Part shown: positions 45,601 to 56,675 of the stretch, piece after piece | How the letters are laid out: the number at the start of each line of letters is the position of its first letter | How positions within the stretch are numbered: position 1 is the stretch's first letter | Origin: Biomphalaria glabrata | Lineage: Eukaryota > Mollusca > Gastropoda > Planorbidae | Assembly: GCF_947242115.1 (NCBI RefSeq) | Contig: NC_074719.1 | Span: 3,980,783-4,044,782, forward strand | DNA: 64,000 bases | Reading direction: 5' to 3' | Made by a program: the position numbers and the translations under genes | Notes under the pieces: generated by a model | Seen by the model: the letters and a program-made list of their open reading frames with translations, nothing else | Told to the model about the DNA's origin: nothing | The model's database searches: none

Positions 45601-45639
45601 GCTCAATGACATCATCATCATCTGTCCCTTAACCTTCAT

Positions 45640-45990
45640 CATAGGGGTGACAGTGTGGGTAACCAAATCCCTCCACTTTTCCCTAGTTAGCAGTTGTTCT
45701 TAGTATGAATAAAAAAAAGAGGTCAGTCCATTCTTTTATATTATCCAGCCAGTTTTTCTTTCGATGACCCTTTCTTTGTGCTCCCTCCACTGTGCCTTGA
45801 AGAACTGACTTTTGATCCACTCAAGCTGAGTCAACTTATTGAGATTTATCAGCTCCATTCAGCTGATTGGTTCTGACCTATGCACTCAAGATCTAGGCAT
45901 TTTGTTTGATATCTTTGATCCTGAAGACTTTGTAGTGTTGAAATCACATTTGGTCTTGTTCTGAGTACAGGATGTCTTTCAAAATATGGC
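45640..45990 (-). mobile_element. LINE 3' end, C-terminal coding piece, 3' of gene D
   Basis: The minus strand gives LNKLTQLEWIKSQFFKAQWR EHKERVIERKTGW in broken frame and KVKGWIWLPTLSPL, relating to 18860-19050 near gene B. Confidence 0.5.
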
Positions 45991-46230
45991 CACATTTTAT
46001 GTGGTTGAAATGTTTAAGTCAACAATATGTTGTATTAGTGTCAGTGGTGCATAGTCAAGTAGTGTACAATTCCTGGTTAGAATTATGATATTTCCATATA
46101 TCAAGTGTCACAGTGCTATGAGACAGGTTCAATCTATGCTTTCTTTTTATGCTAATATGTTCCAGAACTATTGCTGTGGAAATTTCAAGCTGGTGATTGA
46201 GAAAACTTTACTTGAGACTTTGTAGACATT

Positions 46231-49200
46231 TCATTGTTTTTTCCCACCAAAATGAACTAACAAATGCTTGACCAAAAATGATGATCTAAGAAATCCAATT
46301 TGACATATTCGACATTTAAATTTTTCACGAGTATGAATCAACTGGTGATTTTTTAAAGATGAAGATTGAGAAAATGTTTTAGGACACATGTGGCATTTAA
46401 ATGGTTTTTCACCAGTATGAATCAGCTGGTGAACTTTTAAATGAATATAAAGAGAGAATTTTTTAAGACATGTTTGACATTTAAATCGCTTTTCACCAGT
46501 ATGAACCACTTGGTGAGTTTTTAAATTAGCATATTGAGAAAATCCTTTAAGACATATTTCACATTTAAAAGGTTTTTCACCAGTATGAACCACTTGATGA
46601 GTTTTCAAATTCGCTGACTGAGAAAATTCTTTGAGACACACTAGACATTTAAAAGGTTTTTCACCAGTATGAACCGCTTGGTGAGTTTTCAAATGTGAAG
46701 GTGTCAGAAATTTTTTCTTACATATTTGACATTTTAATTTTTTTTCCCCTGTATGAACTAACAAGTGATGTTTCAAATTTGCAGACTGAGAAAATTCTTT
46801 TAGACATGTTTGACATTTGTATGGTTTCTGACCAGAATGAATCAACTGATGTTTTTTTAAATGCGAAGGTTTTAAAAACACTTTCTGACATATTTCACAT
46901 TTGGATGCTTTTTCACCAGTATGAATCAGCTGATGAGTTTTTAAAGTTGAAGATTGATAAAATTCTTTAAGACATACTTGACACTTAAAATGTTTCTCTC
47001 CGGTATGAATAAGCTGGTGATTTTTCAAAGTCCAAGACTGAGAAAATCCTTTAAAACATATTTGACATTTAAAAGGCTTCTCGCTCGAATGGATTAAAAT
47101 GTGCTTTTTCAAAAATGATGATCTAGTAAATGCCTTCTGACATATTTCGCACTTAAATGGTTTTTCCCCAGTATGAATCAGCTGGTGAGTTTTCAAATTG
47201 GAAGACTGAGAAAATTCTTTATGACATACTTGGCATTGATATGGTTTTTCTCCAGTATGAGACAGCTGGTGTTTTTTTAAATGTTCTGAAAGAGAAAATT
47301 CTTTAGGACATGTTTGACATTTAAATGGCTTCTCACCAGTATGAACAAGCTGATGATTTTTCAATTTCCAAGATTGAGAAAACTCTTTTAGACATATTTG
47401 ACATTTAAAAGGTTTTTCACCAGTATGAATTGCTAAGTGCTTTTTCAAAAAGGAAGACCGAGTAAACCCCTTTTGACATATTTGGCATTTAAATGGTCTT
47501 TCAACACTATGAATCAGTTGGTGATTTTTCAAATTGGAAGGTTGAGAAAATTCTTTATGACATATTTCACATTGAAATGGTTTCTCACCAGTATGAGTCA
47601 GCTGGTGTTTCTTTAAATGTACAGAAAGGGAAAATTCTTTTAGACAAGTTTCACACTTAAACGGTTTCTTCCCCGTATGAATCACTTGGTGAGTTTTCAA
47701 ATTCCAAGAATGAGAAAATTCTTTAAGGCATGTTTGACATTTAAATGGTTTTTCACCAGTATGAACAGACTGGTGCTTTTTTAAATGCGAAGGTTTAGCA
47801 AATATTTTAAAGCATATCAGACATTGGTGTTTCTTTTCTGGTTGATGTGCCTCAGTGCTTGACAACTTTTCTTTGGAATAGTTTCCTTCAACTGGATCTT
47901 TTATGCTATCAGAGAGCTCATTTATGTCTGAAGTCATTTCTTGTTCTTCCTTTATCACCTTTACCTGTTAGAAAAAAAAGAAATTGGAGATTTTCACACT
48001 AAAGGTTAACCACAAAACACATAAGCAACATCGTAAACCACTTAGACAAACATAATGTCCTTAATCTATACCAACAAGGCTTTATAAAATAAAGATCATG
48101 TGAAACACAACTAATAGAACTAATTGATGAGTTTTCAAAAGCCTTATATTAGAGGTTCACAACCTTTTTTTGACCCGGGGACCCCTTTCTATAGTCAAAA
48201 CTAGCCCATGGACACCTAAATGAAAAAGTTACATAAATGCATATTATATAAGTAAAAGATCTAAAAAAAACAAACCATTTTCTTGAAGGAGTGTTTATTA
48301 AGATTATACCTTTGTTTTAAAATAAAATTTAAAAAAAAACAAAAACGACTTAGATGAAGTTCATGCACTAATTTCGAGAAGGTTTCTTTTATTTTTGATG
48401 AGGTTCATTATGGCAATGAATCCACTTGGTTTCAAACAAGAAGACAGGAACTTCTTTAAATATTCCATAATGCAGAATATGTTGTATCCTTCATTAAACA
48501 TTGGTTTAAGTTTCTTGTTTGTGGATATTTCAAGTGACTATTTTTATGCGCAAAAGGGTTCAACACCCAGTTGGGTATATTCAAGTGAACAATGTCTTCA
48601 AATCTTTGATTTAGGTCGTCATAGAATAGTGTGTAATAGACCCCTCAACTCAAGAAAACATTAGGAAACTAGAACAGAAACAAAACAGATTCATAACAAA
48701 GGAATATTTACATTTGATTAGAGTAAATATTTAGTAAAATCATTAACATTAGAAACACTTCAGAAGAGAAGACTTAAAAAGTAAAGTAGCAATTATACAT
48801 AAAACACTGAATCATAATCTTCAAATACAAAAACAAAAACCTGAATAAAATACTCAGAAAGACATAAATATAAAGGCACATTCCTTGTTCTGTATGCTCG
48901 GACTAATTTGTACAAATACTCCTTCTTCCCTAGTGCTATTAGAGCATAGGATGGGTTCCCTAAGTCAGTCAGGAAAACCAATGACTAGGCAAAATTTAAT
49001 TAATTGATAAATGTGCATGACCTGAGGACACGTGCAGGACTAAATTATATTCTTTTTAAGTTACATCTGTACTATATAAGATAAGATAAGATTAATCTGA
49101 GCTTTTGATTTTTAAGATCCCTTTTCATATTCTGTAAGTGATAAGATTCAATAAAATAGAAAAAGAAGATAGTCAAAATGCAAAAATTTGGTGATGATAC

Positions 49201-50621
49201 AACAGAACCTAAAGAAAAACTTAAGAAATTATAATTCAAATTACTTTCTGCTACACATAATAGTGCTTGGAAGATTGATTCTACAGAACTCGAAAATTAA
49301 CAAACATTATTACATGGCTGAGTGCTTAAGCACTTAGCTTTCAAACCTGGATCTGGGGTTCGAATCTCAGTGAAGACTTGGATTTTGAATTTCAGAATTT
49401 TCAGGGCGCCCCTGAGTCCACCCAACTCTAATGGATATCTGACTCAAGTTGGAACACTGTCCTATTGGGGCATACTTTGCCCTGTTCCACACAAACTTTG
49501 ACTCCTGATGCCGTCACTGTGGAGAGAGCGTTGAAACAGTGTCGCACGTCTTGTACATGTGTCCCCAGCTCCGCGAGGTAAGGGGGGACCTGTCTGAGCA
49601 GTCACTTGACTTGTATGGTAGCTACGAGGCACTACGCCGAACGGCTAAGTTTCTTGCCAGAGCACTACGGGAGGACTAGTCCTTCCTGCTCTGATTTTTC
49701 AATAGGAGTTCATCTCAGGTCATTGTGCTGGCCACATGAAACCCTGATCATCGACCGTTGGCCAAAGAAACAGATGACCTTAACATCATCAGCCCTATAG
49801 ATCACCAGGTCTGAAAGGGGAACTTTACTTCACTTTTATATATATATAATTTTTTACTTTCAGACCAATAACAATATCTATTTACCAGTACCTGACTTAC
49901 TGATGCTTCTGTGTCATGCTTGTGAGCAGGTGAACAATCAGCTATTTCCATCTCTTGTTTTATGATAGTTTCCTGTATGAAGAGAAAAAGCTTGAAAAAA
50001 AAACAACAAAATAATATAAAAACTTTTACAACAATAATGAATATTAGTCTGTCAAGTAGATAAAGGTAGCAAGTGTTGGCATCAAAGAGAGCCCATTAGT
50101 TTAGTGTCCCCAACATACCTGCCCAAAATAAGTATTTAAATTATCTTCAATCTTCTATTTGTTGAAAACTTTGCATTCATTGGCTCACCTAAATTTACAG
50201 TTAACAATGGTATCATGTGGCCAGCACAATGGCCAACCTCCTTTACTTTCTTCCAAATAAAGCCTGTGGATGTCCTAAATAACCCTAAGTTCAAAATCTA
50301 CCTTCACTAGGATTTGAACTGATGACCTCTTTATCTATGTGTGTGCGTGGTTAGTTCATAAATATTCACTCATGTACTTTTATAACTAAATAATACCTGA
50401 TGTTCAGCATTCACATCAGAAGTGTCAGCATAGTTTTCTGATTGCTGTGTATACATGTCTGATTCACCTTCATTTACCTTCTCACTTTTTATGATCGACA
50501 CCTTGAAGTCTTGTTCTTCAGATGGTTTTGTTGACAAATCTGGTTCTTCCTTTTCCTTCTTCACATGTTTTAAGACATGGTTCAGATCAAGAGTAAAGTC
50601 ATGCTTTGTATCAGTCATCAT
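46231..50621 (-). CDS. C2H2 zinc-finger protein, gene D (19 fingers)
   Basis: Three phase-0 coding exons: 50621-50397 (75 aa from MMTDTKHDFTLDL), 49972-49892 (27 aa from ETIIKQEMEIADC) and 47964-46231 (577 aa from VKVIKEEQEM); total 679 aa, the largest of the array. The acidic N-terminus carries hydrophobic-K-x-E motifs at VKKE, IKSE, IKQE and IKEE. Nineteen consecutive C2H2 fingers follow with mostly TGEKPF linkers. Fingers 2-5 and 6-9 share the same order of helix types (SW.L, S.HL, SNL, SSFL) and finger 10 starts a third round, showing growth by four-finger duplication. The last finger (RICQIGF...HLLVH) is slightly atypical and is followed by FGGKKQ and the stop. Intron 2 holds a LINE tail, an hAT-like remnant and a SINE with a nested LINE piece; intron 1 holds a SINE. 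The likely role is long-site DNA recognition in the nucleus; the target is unknown. Confidence 0.9.
48153..48620. mobile_element. hAT-like end fragment in intron 2 of gene D
   Basis: TAGAGGTTCACAACCTTTTT TTGACCCGGGGACCCC is typical of hAT (Charlie-like) termini that begin CAGTGGTTCTCAACC. The rest has no clear coding match and the other end was not found. Confidence 0.4.
48660..49095 (+). mobile_element. LINE 3' end (GACGTTACTTC tail family) in intron 2 of gene D
   Basis: Reads EQKQNRFITKEYLHLIRVN, KSLTLETLQKRRLK, KVAIIHKTLNHNLQIQKQKP, RTNLYKYSFFPSAIRAXDGF, then the tail ACATCTGTACTATATAAGAT. The same protein as 53030-53464 in several frames. Confidence 0.75.
49310..49835 (+). mobile_element. 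S3 SINE with a nested LINE C-terminal piece
   Basis: SINE head and body: CATGGCTGAGTGCTTAAGCA, GGGGTTCGAATCTCAGTGAA, GGGCGCCCCTGAGTCCACCC (49310-49455), resuming at 49705 (GTTCATCTCAGGTCATTGTG CTGGCCACATG) to the end. The insert, 49456-49700, reads CRHCGESVETVSHVLYMCPQ LREVRGDL, a LINE zinc knuckle. Confidence 0.7.
50185..50345 (-). mobile_element. tRNA-derived SINE, family S3, in intron 1 of gene D
   Basis: GGTATCATGTGGCCAGCACA, AATAAAGCCTGTGGATGTCC and the reverse B box ACTAGGATTTGAACTGATGA. Confidence 0.6.
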
Positions 50622-50839
50622 GTGTGCGACTAAATATTAACTAAAATAACTTATTTTCCTGTTTAAAAAAAAAAAAAAAGATTAATTAATCATTTTAAAA
50701 AGCATAACTATGTTTTACTTTTTTTTTAAATGGATCTAAGCAAAATAAAATTAATTTCAAAACATCGAAACAGGTCTTAACAATAATACTAATGATGAAT
50801 GTGTGGTGTCATTGCAAAATAAAAATGGTGATATGTATT

Positions 50840-51245
50840 TATATAAACAAAGCATATTATGGTATGCAAATCAATGCAGAAAAAATACAAATTATGACCA
50901 GTAGGCGTAGCCAACAGGGCTTTACAAGGGACATCAGTATTGGAAGGGAAAAGCTGATATGTGCCAGAAGTTTTAAATACCTCAGAGCTATTGTCTTAGA
51001 TGAAGAAACATTACCTGATCTACTGGCCAAAATTATACAGCCATCAGCAGCACTTGCAAAACTCAAAACAATCTGGACTAAATCAAAGCCATGGACACTA
51101 AAACCAGACTGATGCCCTCCCTGATCACTGCCACATTCTTATATGCTTGCTAATCTTGGATGCTGACTGCAGAAATTGAGAGGAAGATCCTAGCAATGGA
51201 ATTGAGATTTTACAGAAGGATTCTAGGTATCACTTACAGTTGACA
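50840..51245 (+). mobile_element. LINE RT fragment (RGRQRKRW family), upstream of gene D
   Basis: Open for 106 codons: MQINAEKIQIMTSRRSQQGF, ISIGREKLICARSFKYLRAI and PSAALAKLKTIWTKSK, then LQKLRGRS-type thumb text in other frames to TILGITYS. It is truncated at both ends. Confidence 0.75.
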
Positions 51246-51249
51246 GTTT

Positions 51250-52058
51250 ACAGAGACCACAGTCTTAAGTCTTAGGTATCTAAACAATCTAGATTTCTAG
51301 ATCTAGAAGTGAAGTCTAAAGTTTAAAATGTGTAAAATTAGATCTAGCTAGACTCTAGTCCCACTCTAGAGTCTAGACTTTAGTAGTACAGTAGTAGTAG
51401 TAAATAGTAAGACTTCACAATAGTCGAATAGACCAATAGTTTAACTTCACATGTTTGAAATTATTAATTAGGATAGATGATTTAGAGAGTCTAGATCTAA
51501 ATTATTAAATATCACTGAATTACTGAATATCAGGACTATGCAGGACATATTCATGCATTCAGCATTGCTGATGAAAAATTCGTTCACTTCTAATGACTTG
51601 ACTTATGTCAACTTATGTCTTATTTATGACATTTATCATACATTATGTCCTTATACTTATGATGTTATTGATTATTGACTTGACTTATGACGTTATGTCG
51701 TTATGACTTTGACTTATGATCTGATCATCTGTAAGAACCCAAAGTAACTCAAAGTTAATTATACTTAAACTTAACTAACTTATTAAATGTTATACTGACT
51801 AAGTCAAGAGTAAAGTTATAACTTTTACTTATAGATCTACTCAGTTTAGTATACAGTACAGTCACAGTGAGTACTGCTGAGTAACTTGTGTAAGCATTCT
51901 CATTGTAAAATCATAAAATGTCCGTGTTTTGGTCACATTTTTTAAAAATAATAATATAGGCAAAATTTTCAAAACCCAGTAGAGTAGATATACTTTACTA
52001 GACGTCTAGATTAGATAGATCATGATCTAAATCCATAATCTAAAAATTAAATACCTTA
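51250..52058. other. TCTAGA-rich block upstream of gene D
   Basis: AT-rich, many TAGATCTAGA and TTATGACTTGACTTATG words, no coding signal; counterpart of 10800-11870 and 26240-27250. Confidence 0.5.
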
Positions 52059-52059
52059 A

Positions 52060-52162
52060 TTTTAGAATAAACAACAACAGTTCCGGAAGTCGCCATAATA
52101 AACAAAACAGGATTATCATTTTGTGATCACAGTGATGATTGTCAACTTTTCTAAATTCTAGA
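52060..52162 (-). promoter_or_regulatory. Conserved promoter-like block upstream of gene D
   Basis: The minus strand reads AAAAGTTGACAATCATCACT, then TTTATTATGGCGACTTCCGG AACTG. This copy has the textbook ETS/GABP core ACTTCCGG next to ATGGCG. It is about 1.5 kb upstream of the gene D start codon, again separated from it by a TCTAGA-rich AT block. Confidence 0.45.
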
Positions 52163-52489
52163 TATTTAATCTAGATGTATATAGTTCTATAGGCCCCTAT
52201 CTGTTATAAAAAATATTGATAACAAATAGATGATAAATATAAATCTCTAGACTAAATTAGAAGATTATACAGTCTATAATTATAATTTAAATTTTAGATC
52301 TAGTATTTATTTACTCGATAGAACAAATAATAAGGTTGTCACGAGACAGCTTTTATATCAACAAATTGACAGCAGAAGTCTATCTACACGTAAGTAGACG
52401 TATAACATGTTAGCAACGGCGGACATATATCTATTTTAGTTGGGAAGAAAATACACACACCGAGACGGAGAAAAAAAAAGGGGGGGGGG

Positions 52490-52680
52490 GTATGAAAGCA
52501 CTTGGTTTCCGAACCTGTGGTCCTGTGTTCAAATCTCTTGGTGATGACTGGGATTTTAAATTTCGGGATTTTTAGGGCGCCCCAGTAAAGTAAAGGCGGT
52601 TGGTCGTTGTGCTGTGACACATGACCTGACCACCCGCTCATTAACCGTTGGCCAAAGAGACGGATGACATTAACATCAAT
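52490..52680 (+). mobile_element. tRNA-derived SINE, family S3
   Basis: GAAAGCACTTGGTTTCCGAA, GTGTTCAAATCTCTTGGTGA (B box), TTTTTAGGGCGCCCC, GTAAAGGCGGTTGGTCGTTG and GACGGATGACATTAACATCA. Confidence 0.75.
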
Positions 52681-52961
52681 GAATAAAGAGAAATATTAGA
52701 TATACCGATGAGCTGAACAAATAGAAATATATTTACGACCCTTCAAATTGCGAAATAAATCTAAACAATTACGATAGGCTCTAGCCGCTCTATGGAGAGC
52801 GAAAAAGTAATGACCTAAGCTCTGGAAATAGAGAGCCAAAGGGAAAATGTTTAGTTCTTCTACGTTGCATGTCTTCTTATCGTATATAATACAGATGTTA
52901 CTTTAACTTGACCCACATCTTAAAAAACGAGATAACAGACCTTTTGGCCAATGGTGTTTTC

Positions 52962-53500
52962 TTATCTTATCTTATATAATACAGACGTTACTAAAAAAAG
53001 AAGATGATTACGTCCTACGCGTCATGCATTCAGTCATGCATATTAACCAATAACTTAAATTCTACCAAGTCACTGGTTTTCCTGGCTAGCTCAGGCAACC
53101 CATTCCATGCTCTAATAGCACTAGTGAAGAAGGAGTATTTGTACAAATTTGTCCTAGCATATGGAACGAGGAATATGCCTTTATCTTTGTGTCTTTCTGA
53201 GTATTTTATTAAATTTTGTTTTTGTATTTGAAGATTATGATTCAGTGTTTTATGTATGATTGCTACTTTACTTTTGAGTCTTCTATCCTGAAGGCTTTCT
53301 AAATTTAGTGATTTAACTAAAGGTGTTACTCTAATCAAATGTGAATATTCGTTTGTTATGAATCTCACTGCTCTATTTTGTGTCTGTTCCAGTTTCTTAA
53401 TGTTTTCTTGAGTTGAGGGGTCCCAAACGGAGGATGCATATTTTATTATTGGTCTAACGACCAAGGTTAAATAACATTTTAGTTTTATATTCTCTATTTG
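52962..53500 (-). mobile_element. LINE 3' end, best copy of the GACGTTACTTC tail family
   Basis: An open frame of 144 codons on the minus strand: VVRPIIKYASSVWDPSTQEN, IKKLEQTQNRAVRFITNEY, LESLQDRRLKSKVAIIHKTL, PYARTNLYKYSFFTSAIRAW, then LPELARKTSDLVEFKLLVNM HD and stop. It is the C-terminus after the RT of a Jockey/CR1-like LINE. The tail reads ACGCGTAGGACGTAATCATC TTCTTTTTT..GTATTATATAAGATAAG. The long open frame suggests a recent insertion. At least ten other pieces lie in the window. Confidence 0.85.
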
Positions 53501-54430
53501 ATTTATAGAAATTTCTTTTAATAAATCCTAATGCTTTGTTTTATTTTTTGAGAGCTTCATCAATATGGGGATTCCATGACAGTTTCTCATGTGGACGGGA
53601 ATGTCTCCCCAGATTAGCACTCCACATTCACACGTAGAAGTGATCCACGAGTAGAACAAAGCCAATGACATGAGTGTAAACGATGCCAATAAATCAACAG
53701 ACGCCCTGCTTACCTACTTAGTACATATAACTTTAGTGGTAATTAGACTAAGACTCAGAGGAGTGGCGAAGGGTTTCAACTAACCCCGGGCCCTGTCTGT
53801 AACGTAGCATAGGCTCGTGGGGGCTTATCATATGATAATTTCATTGCGCTTGGGCCTATGATTCGTGACCAATGAGCTTAAAAGAAAAGTTCCTTAAAAT
53901 GTCTTACACGTTATACTAAGCTTTGTGTAATTTCAAAACGTTAACCGTATTTTTATCTAGAGTCTGTGCGTCGTCTGCAAAGACTGCGTCTGCGTGCTTT
54001 GATGTAAGGAACTGCTTTCGTTGGTCATATTGTAATGGTTAGGCTTATACTATCCCTATTCACATTTTGTGTTCGTGGGGACGTTTGATGCATTTACACA
54101 GAGCTGTTTAGCGTCACGAAGAACCAAAGAACCATCAACAGGTTTGCCAAAGTTATACAAACAACATGAACAACTAATAGATCTAGAACGCCGGATGAAG
54201 TAAACAAGATCGTACACCTTGAAAAAGATTTAAACTAAATACCCTATAAAATAGCAAACAGGGTCGTTTGTAAAATTTCATATTCGTAAGAACCAGAAGT
54301 CTGCAAAATTGGTTGAACAATTAAGTTCAAAATTGGAACTAGTAAAATCCAGTACAAAATTGTAAACACAATCAACGTAGTGTCTACATAAAGCTGTGAG
54401 CCAACTGGAGAAGATGTAGAATGATGTAAA
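53500..54430. other. Mixed repeat-derived sequence
   Basis: 53755-54060 resembles the left part of the hAT element at 14614 (GGAGTGGCGAAGGGTTTCAA, CCCCGGGCCC, TCTAGAGTCTGTGCG). 54110-54260 looks like a LINE scrap (TKNHQQVCQSYTNNMNN). The rest is unassigned. Confidence 0.4.
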
Positions 54431-54432
54431 TC

Positions 54433-54618
54433 CAGAGGCGTAGCTAGGGTGGGGGAAGGGAGGGGGAGAATTTGAAAATCCCCCCCAAGCCACCACTTGA
54501 TGGGGCCCCCAAATGAGTGTTGTTTTTTTTTACATTAAAAATTAAATATTACGCAAAATGCAGGGCTCCCAAAGAGGTCAAGCCTCCAAATAATGGCAAA
54601 TTCCTAGCTATGCCACTG
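54433..54618. mobile_element. hAT-type MITE, 186 bp
   Basis: Ends CAGAGGCGTAGCTAGGG and CCTAGCTATGCCACTG are inverted repeats; flanking tgtaaatc/aataagtc agree at 5 of 8. Poly-C/poly-G tracts inside. Confidence 0.7.
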
Positions 54619-54634
54619 AATAAGTCATTTGAGA

Positions 54635-54745
54635 AAAAAAAAAGGAGAGATCCAGTGTCTCGCTCTTTACCGAGATTCGAACCCAGGACCCAAGGTTCGG
54701 AAGTCATGCGCTTAAACACTCAGTAACCGCGCCCCCATGACCTTG
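54635..54745 (-). mobile_element. tRNA-derived SINE head, family S3
   Basis: The minus strand reads GGGGGCGCGGTTACTGAGTG TTTAAGCGCATGAC and GGTTCGAATCTCGGTAAAG: A and B boxes both good. It stops just past the tRNA-like part. Confidence 0.65.
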
Positions 54746-55142
54746 TGAGATTGGCAGTTAAATAATGGAGGCTGGAGAGTTGTATTTGTAAATTGAAGTT
54801 CATATTTCATATGTCTGAGAAAATGGCGAGGAGTGAAATTGAATCATAAACAATAGGCCTATGTTCGATGATAGGGGATCTTCAGATGCATTGAATGCGA
54901 ATATCAATACCATGTATAAGTTAAGAGTATATGGTGGCAGGAATTTTTTCGCTATAGGAGATCCCCCATTCTACACTAATTACCATTAGTTAATTAACTA
55001 TTGGTTATTTGTTGTTGTTTTTTTTGCTATCTCGAACAAGGGACATAAATTTTACTTGACTGGTGAGGTGGTATAAGTTGAATTAGTCCCCTTTATTACT
55101 TGTTGGAAAAAAAGTATGTTAATAGCTATACAAACTATTTTC

Positions 55143-55350
55143 ATAAGCATCTCCCTGGCACAGTGGTTACCGTATTGGCTTGAGGAAGCTTTAGAGCCTT
55201 AGTCCTCGAGTTCGAATTAAGGTCTCACGCTTTTTTTATAATTACATTTAAATAGCGATCACCAGATAGCCCCTTCCTCCCCCCCCCCCCAACCTATTCC
55301 TTTCCAACTGGTCCAGAGATGCCAGTTTTGTTTTGAAAACTGCATTGGTT
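55143..55350 (+). mobile_element. tRNA-derived SINE, S2-related
   Basis: TGGCACAGTGGTTACCGTAT head, GAGTTCGAATTAAGG (B box), a poly-C tract and AACTGGTCCAGAGATGCC. A short S2 tail (GCATGAAAGTAGTGCTATAT) lies apart at 55737-55770. Confidence 0.65.
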
Positions 55351-55442
55351 CAGCACATCTTTTTTTTTGGGTGGGGGGCATTCCTAAGATTAACATGCCT
55401 GACGATAAGAGAGCCAAGCATTGATAAATATAATGCGTAAAA

Positions 55443-55687
55443 CAGGACCGGCATTAGGTATAGGCAAACTGGCCACCGATTAATGGGGGCCTCGAACAGG
55501 AATCTTAACATTTAAAAAAAAAAAAAGCAAAATTTGTGCTCAATGTTATTGTTGGATACACAAGTTTTTTTTTGGAAAAAATAAATTGCGTAATTTTAGT
55601 TTTTTTCGCTGTTAAATTATTTTTTATTTCATTTGGTGTCACTAATTCACTTCACCTAGGGCTTCCAATTATTTAAGGCCGGCACTG
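55443..55687. mobile_element. Small inverted-repeat DNA element (hAT-like)
   Basis: CAGGACCGGCATTAGG at the left and (reverse) CAGTGCCGGCCTTAAATAAT at the right. A related left end is at 60335-60370 (AGAGCCGGCCTTAGATAATT). Confidence 0.5.
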
Positions 55688-55829
55688 ACAGTAAAATATG
55701 TACAAATACTAACGCTTTGATCCTACTATTAGTGCTGTAAGCATGAAAGTAGTGCTATATAAAAGCTATAGTTACTATAATGATTATTGTATTAGACGAA
55801 TGCTTGGAAATGAAACAGATATGGGGATC

Positions 55830-56185
55830 TTTTTCCTGGTACTGTTTCCTGAAGAAAGGTCTTTGCAAGCCCAGAAGACCTTGTAATATGGCCATATAGT
55901 TTTAGTTTGCGTTTTTTTTACAATAGTTAGCAGGTCATCGGGGGGACAAATCACTGCAATAAACTGTCTCTAATCTTTTCATTTGTGATGCGGTCTTTGG
56001 TTGTGATACCTAGGATCTTTCTGTAGCATCTCAATCTCAATTTTATTGCTAAGATCCTCCTCTTTATCTCTGCTGCCAGTGTCCAAGACTCGCAAACATA
56101 TAAGAATGTGGCCATGACATGCAGGGAGCGCATCAGTTTGATTTCGTTGTCGAGGGCTAAGCCTTTGTCTTTCCACTACTTACGG
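55830..56185 (-). mobile_element. LINE 3' end (RGRQRKRW family)
   Basis: The minus strand reads MRSLHVMATFLYVCESWTLA, LRLRCYRKILGITTKDRITN EKI, then TSCYYCKKNANXKLYGHI-like text and LGLAKTFLQETVPGKR. Confidence 0.7.
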
Positions 56186-56675
56186 TACTTAGGGCGCTTT
56201 ATATTAAATTAGAACAAATTTATTTTTGGAAAATCATGGCGATTCCAAATATTTTGTGTATTTAGGCTATATCCTGTCTATATATTATTTAAATGCTGAT
56301 TAACAGCTATGTTTGTGTGGTGTGAAAGCAATTATGTTTGGTATGTTTTTTAATATCCAATCCACCTATATATCCCTTTTTTCTTACCCCCCCCCCCGCC
56401 TTTTTTTTTCTCAGAACTGGCCCAGGTAAGTGATAGGATCATAGTGTATTGAGAAAGCAAAAAATCAATAATAATTTGGTAAAAATATTATTGATCGCAC
56501 AGATTTATTACAGTTTGTCTAGATTTATTACCAATTTAATTACATGACTGATCCAAACTAACTGATACAATTACACTTCGTGTAAGCTTTTTTTTTTTAA
56601 AAGTATTTTTTTATGTTTTTCTTTTTTTTTTCATATTAAGACCCTCCATTACACAGAACTAATCCAGATGTAATC

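Noticed and set aside
46695-46970. Plus-strand frame inside gene D (and similar at 19523-19837)
   Set aside because: It is the reverse-complement shadow of the finger repeats.
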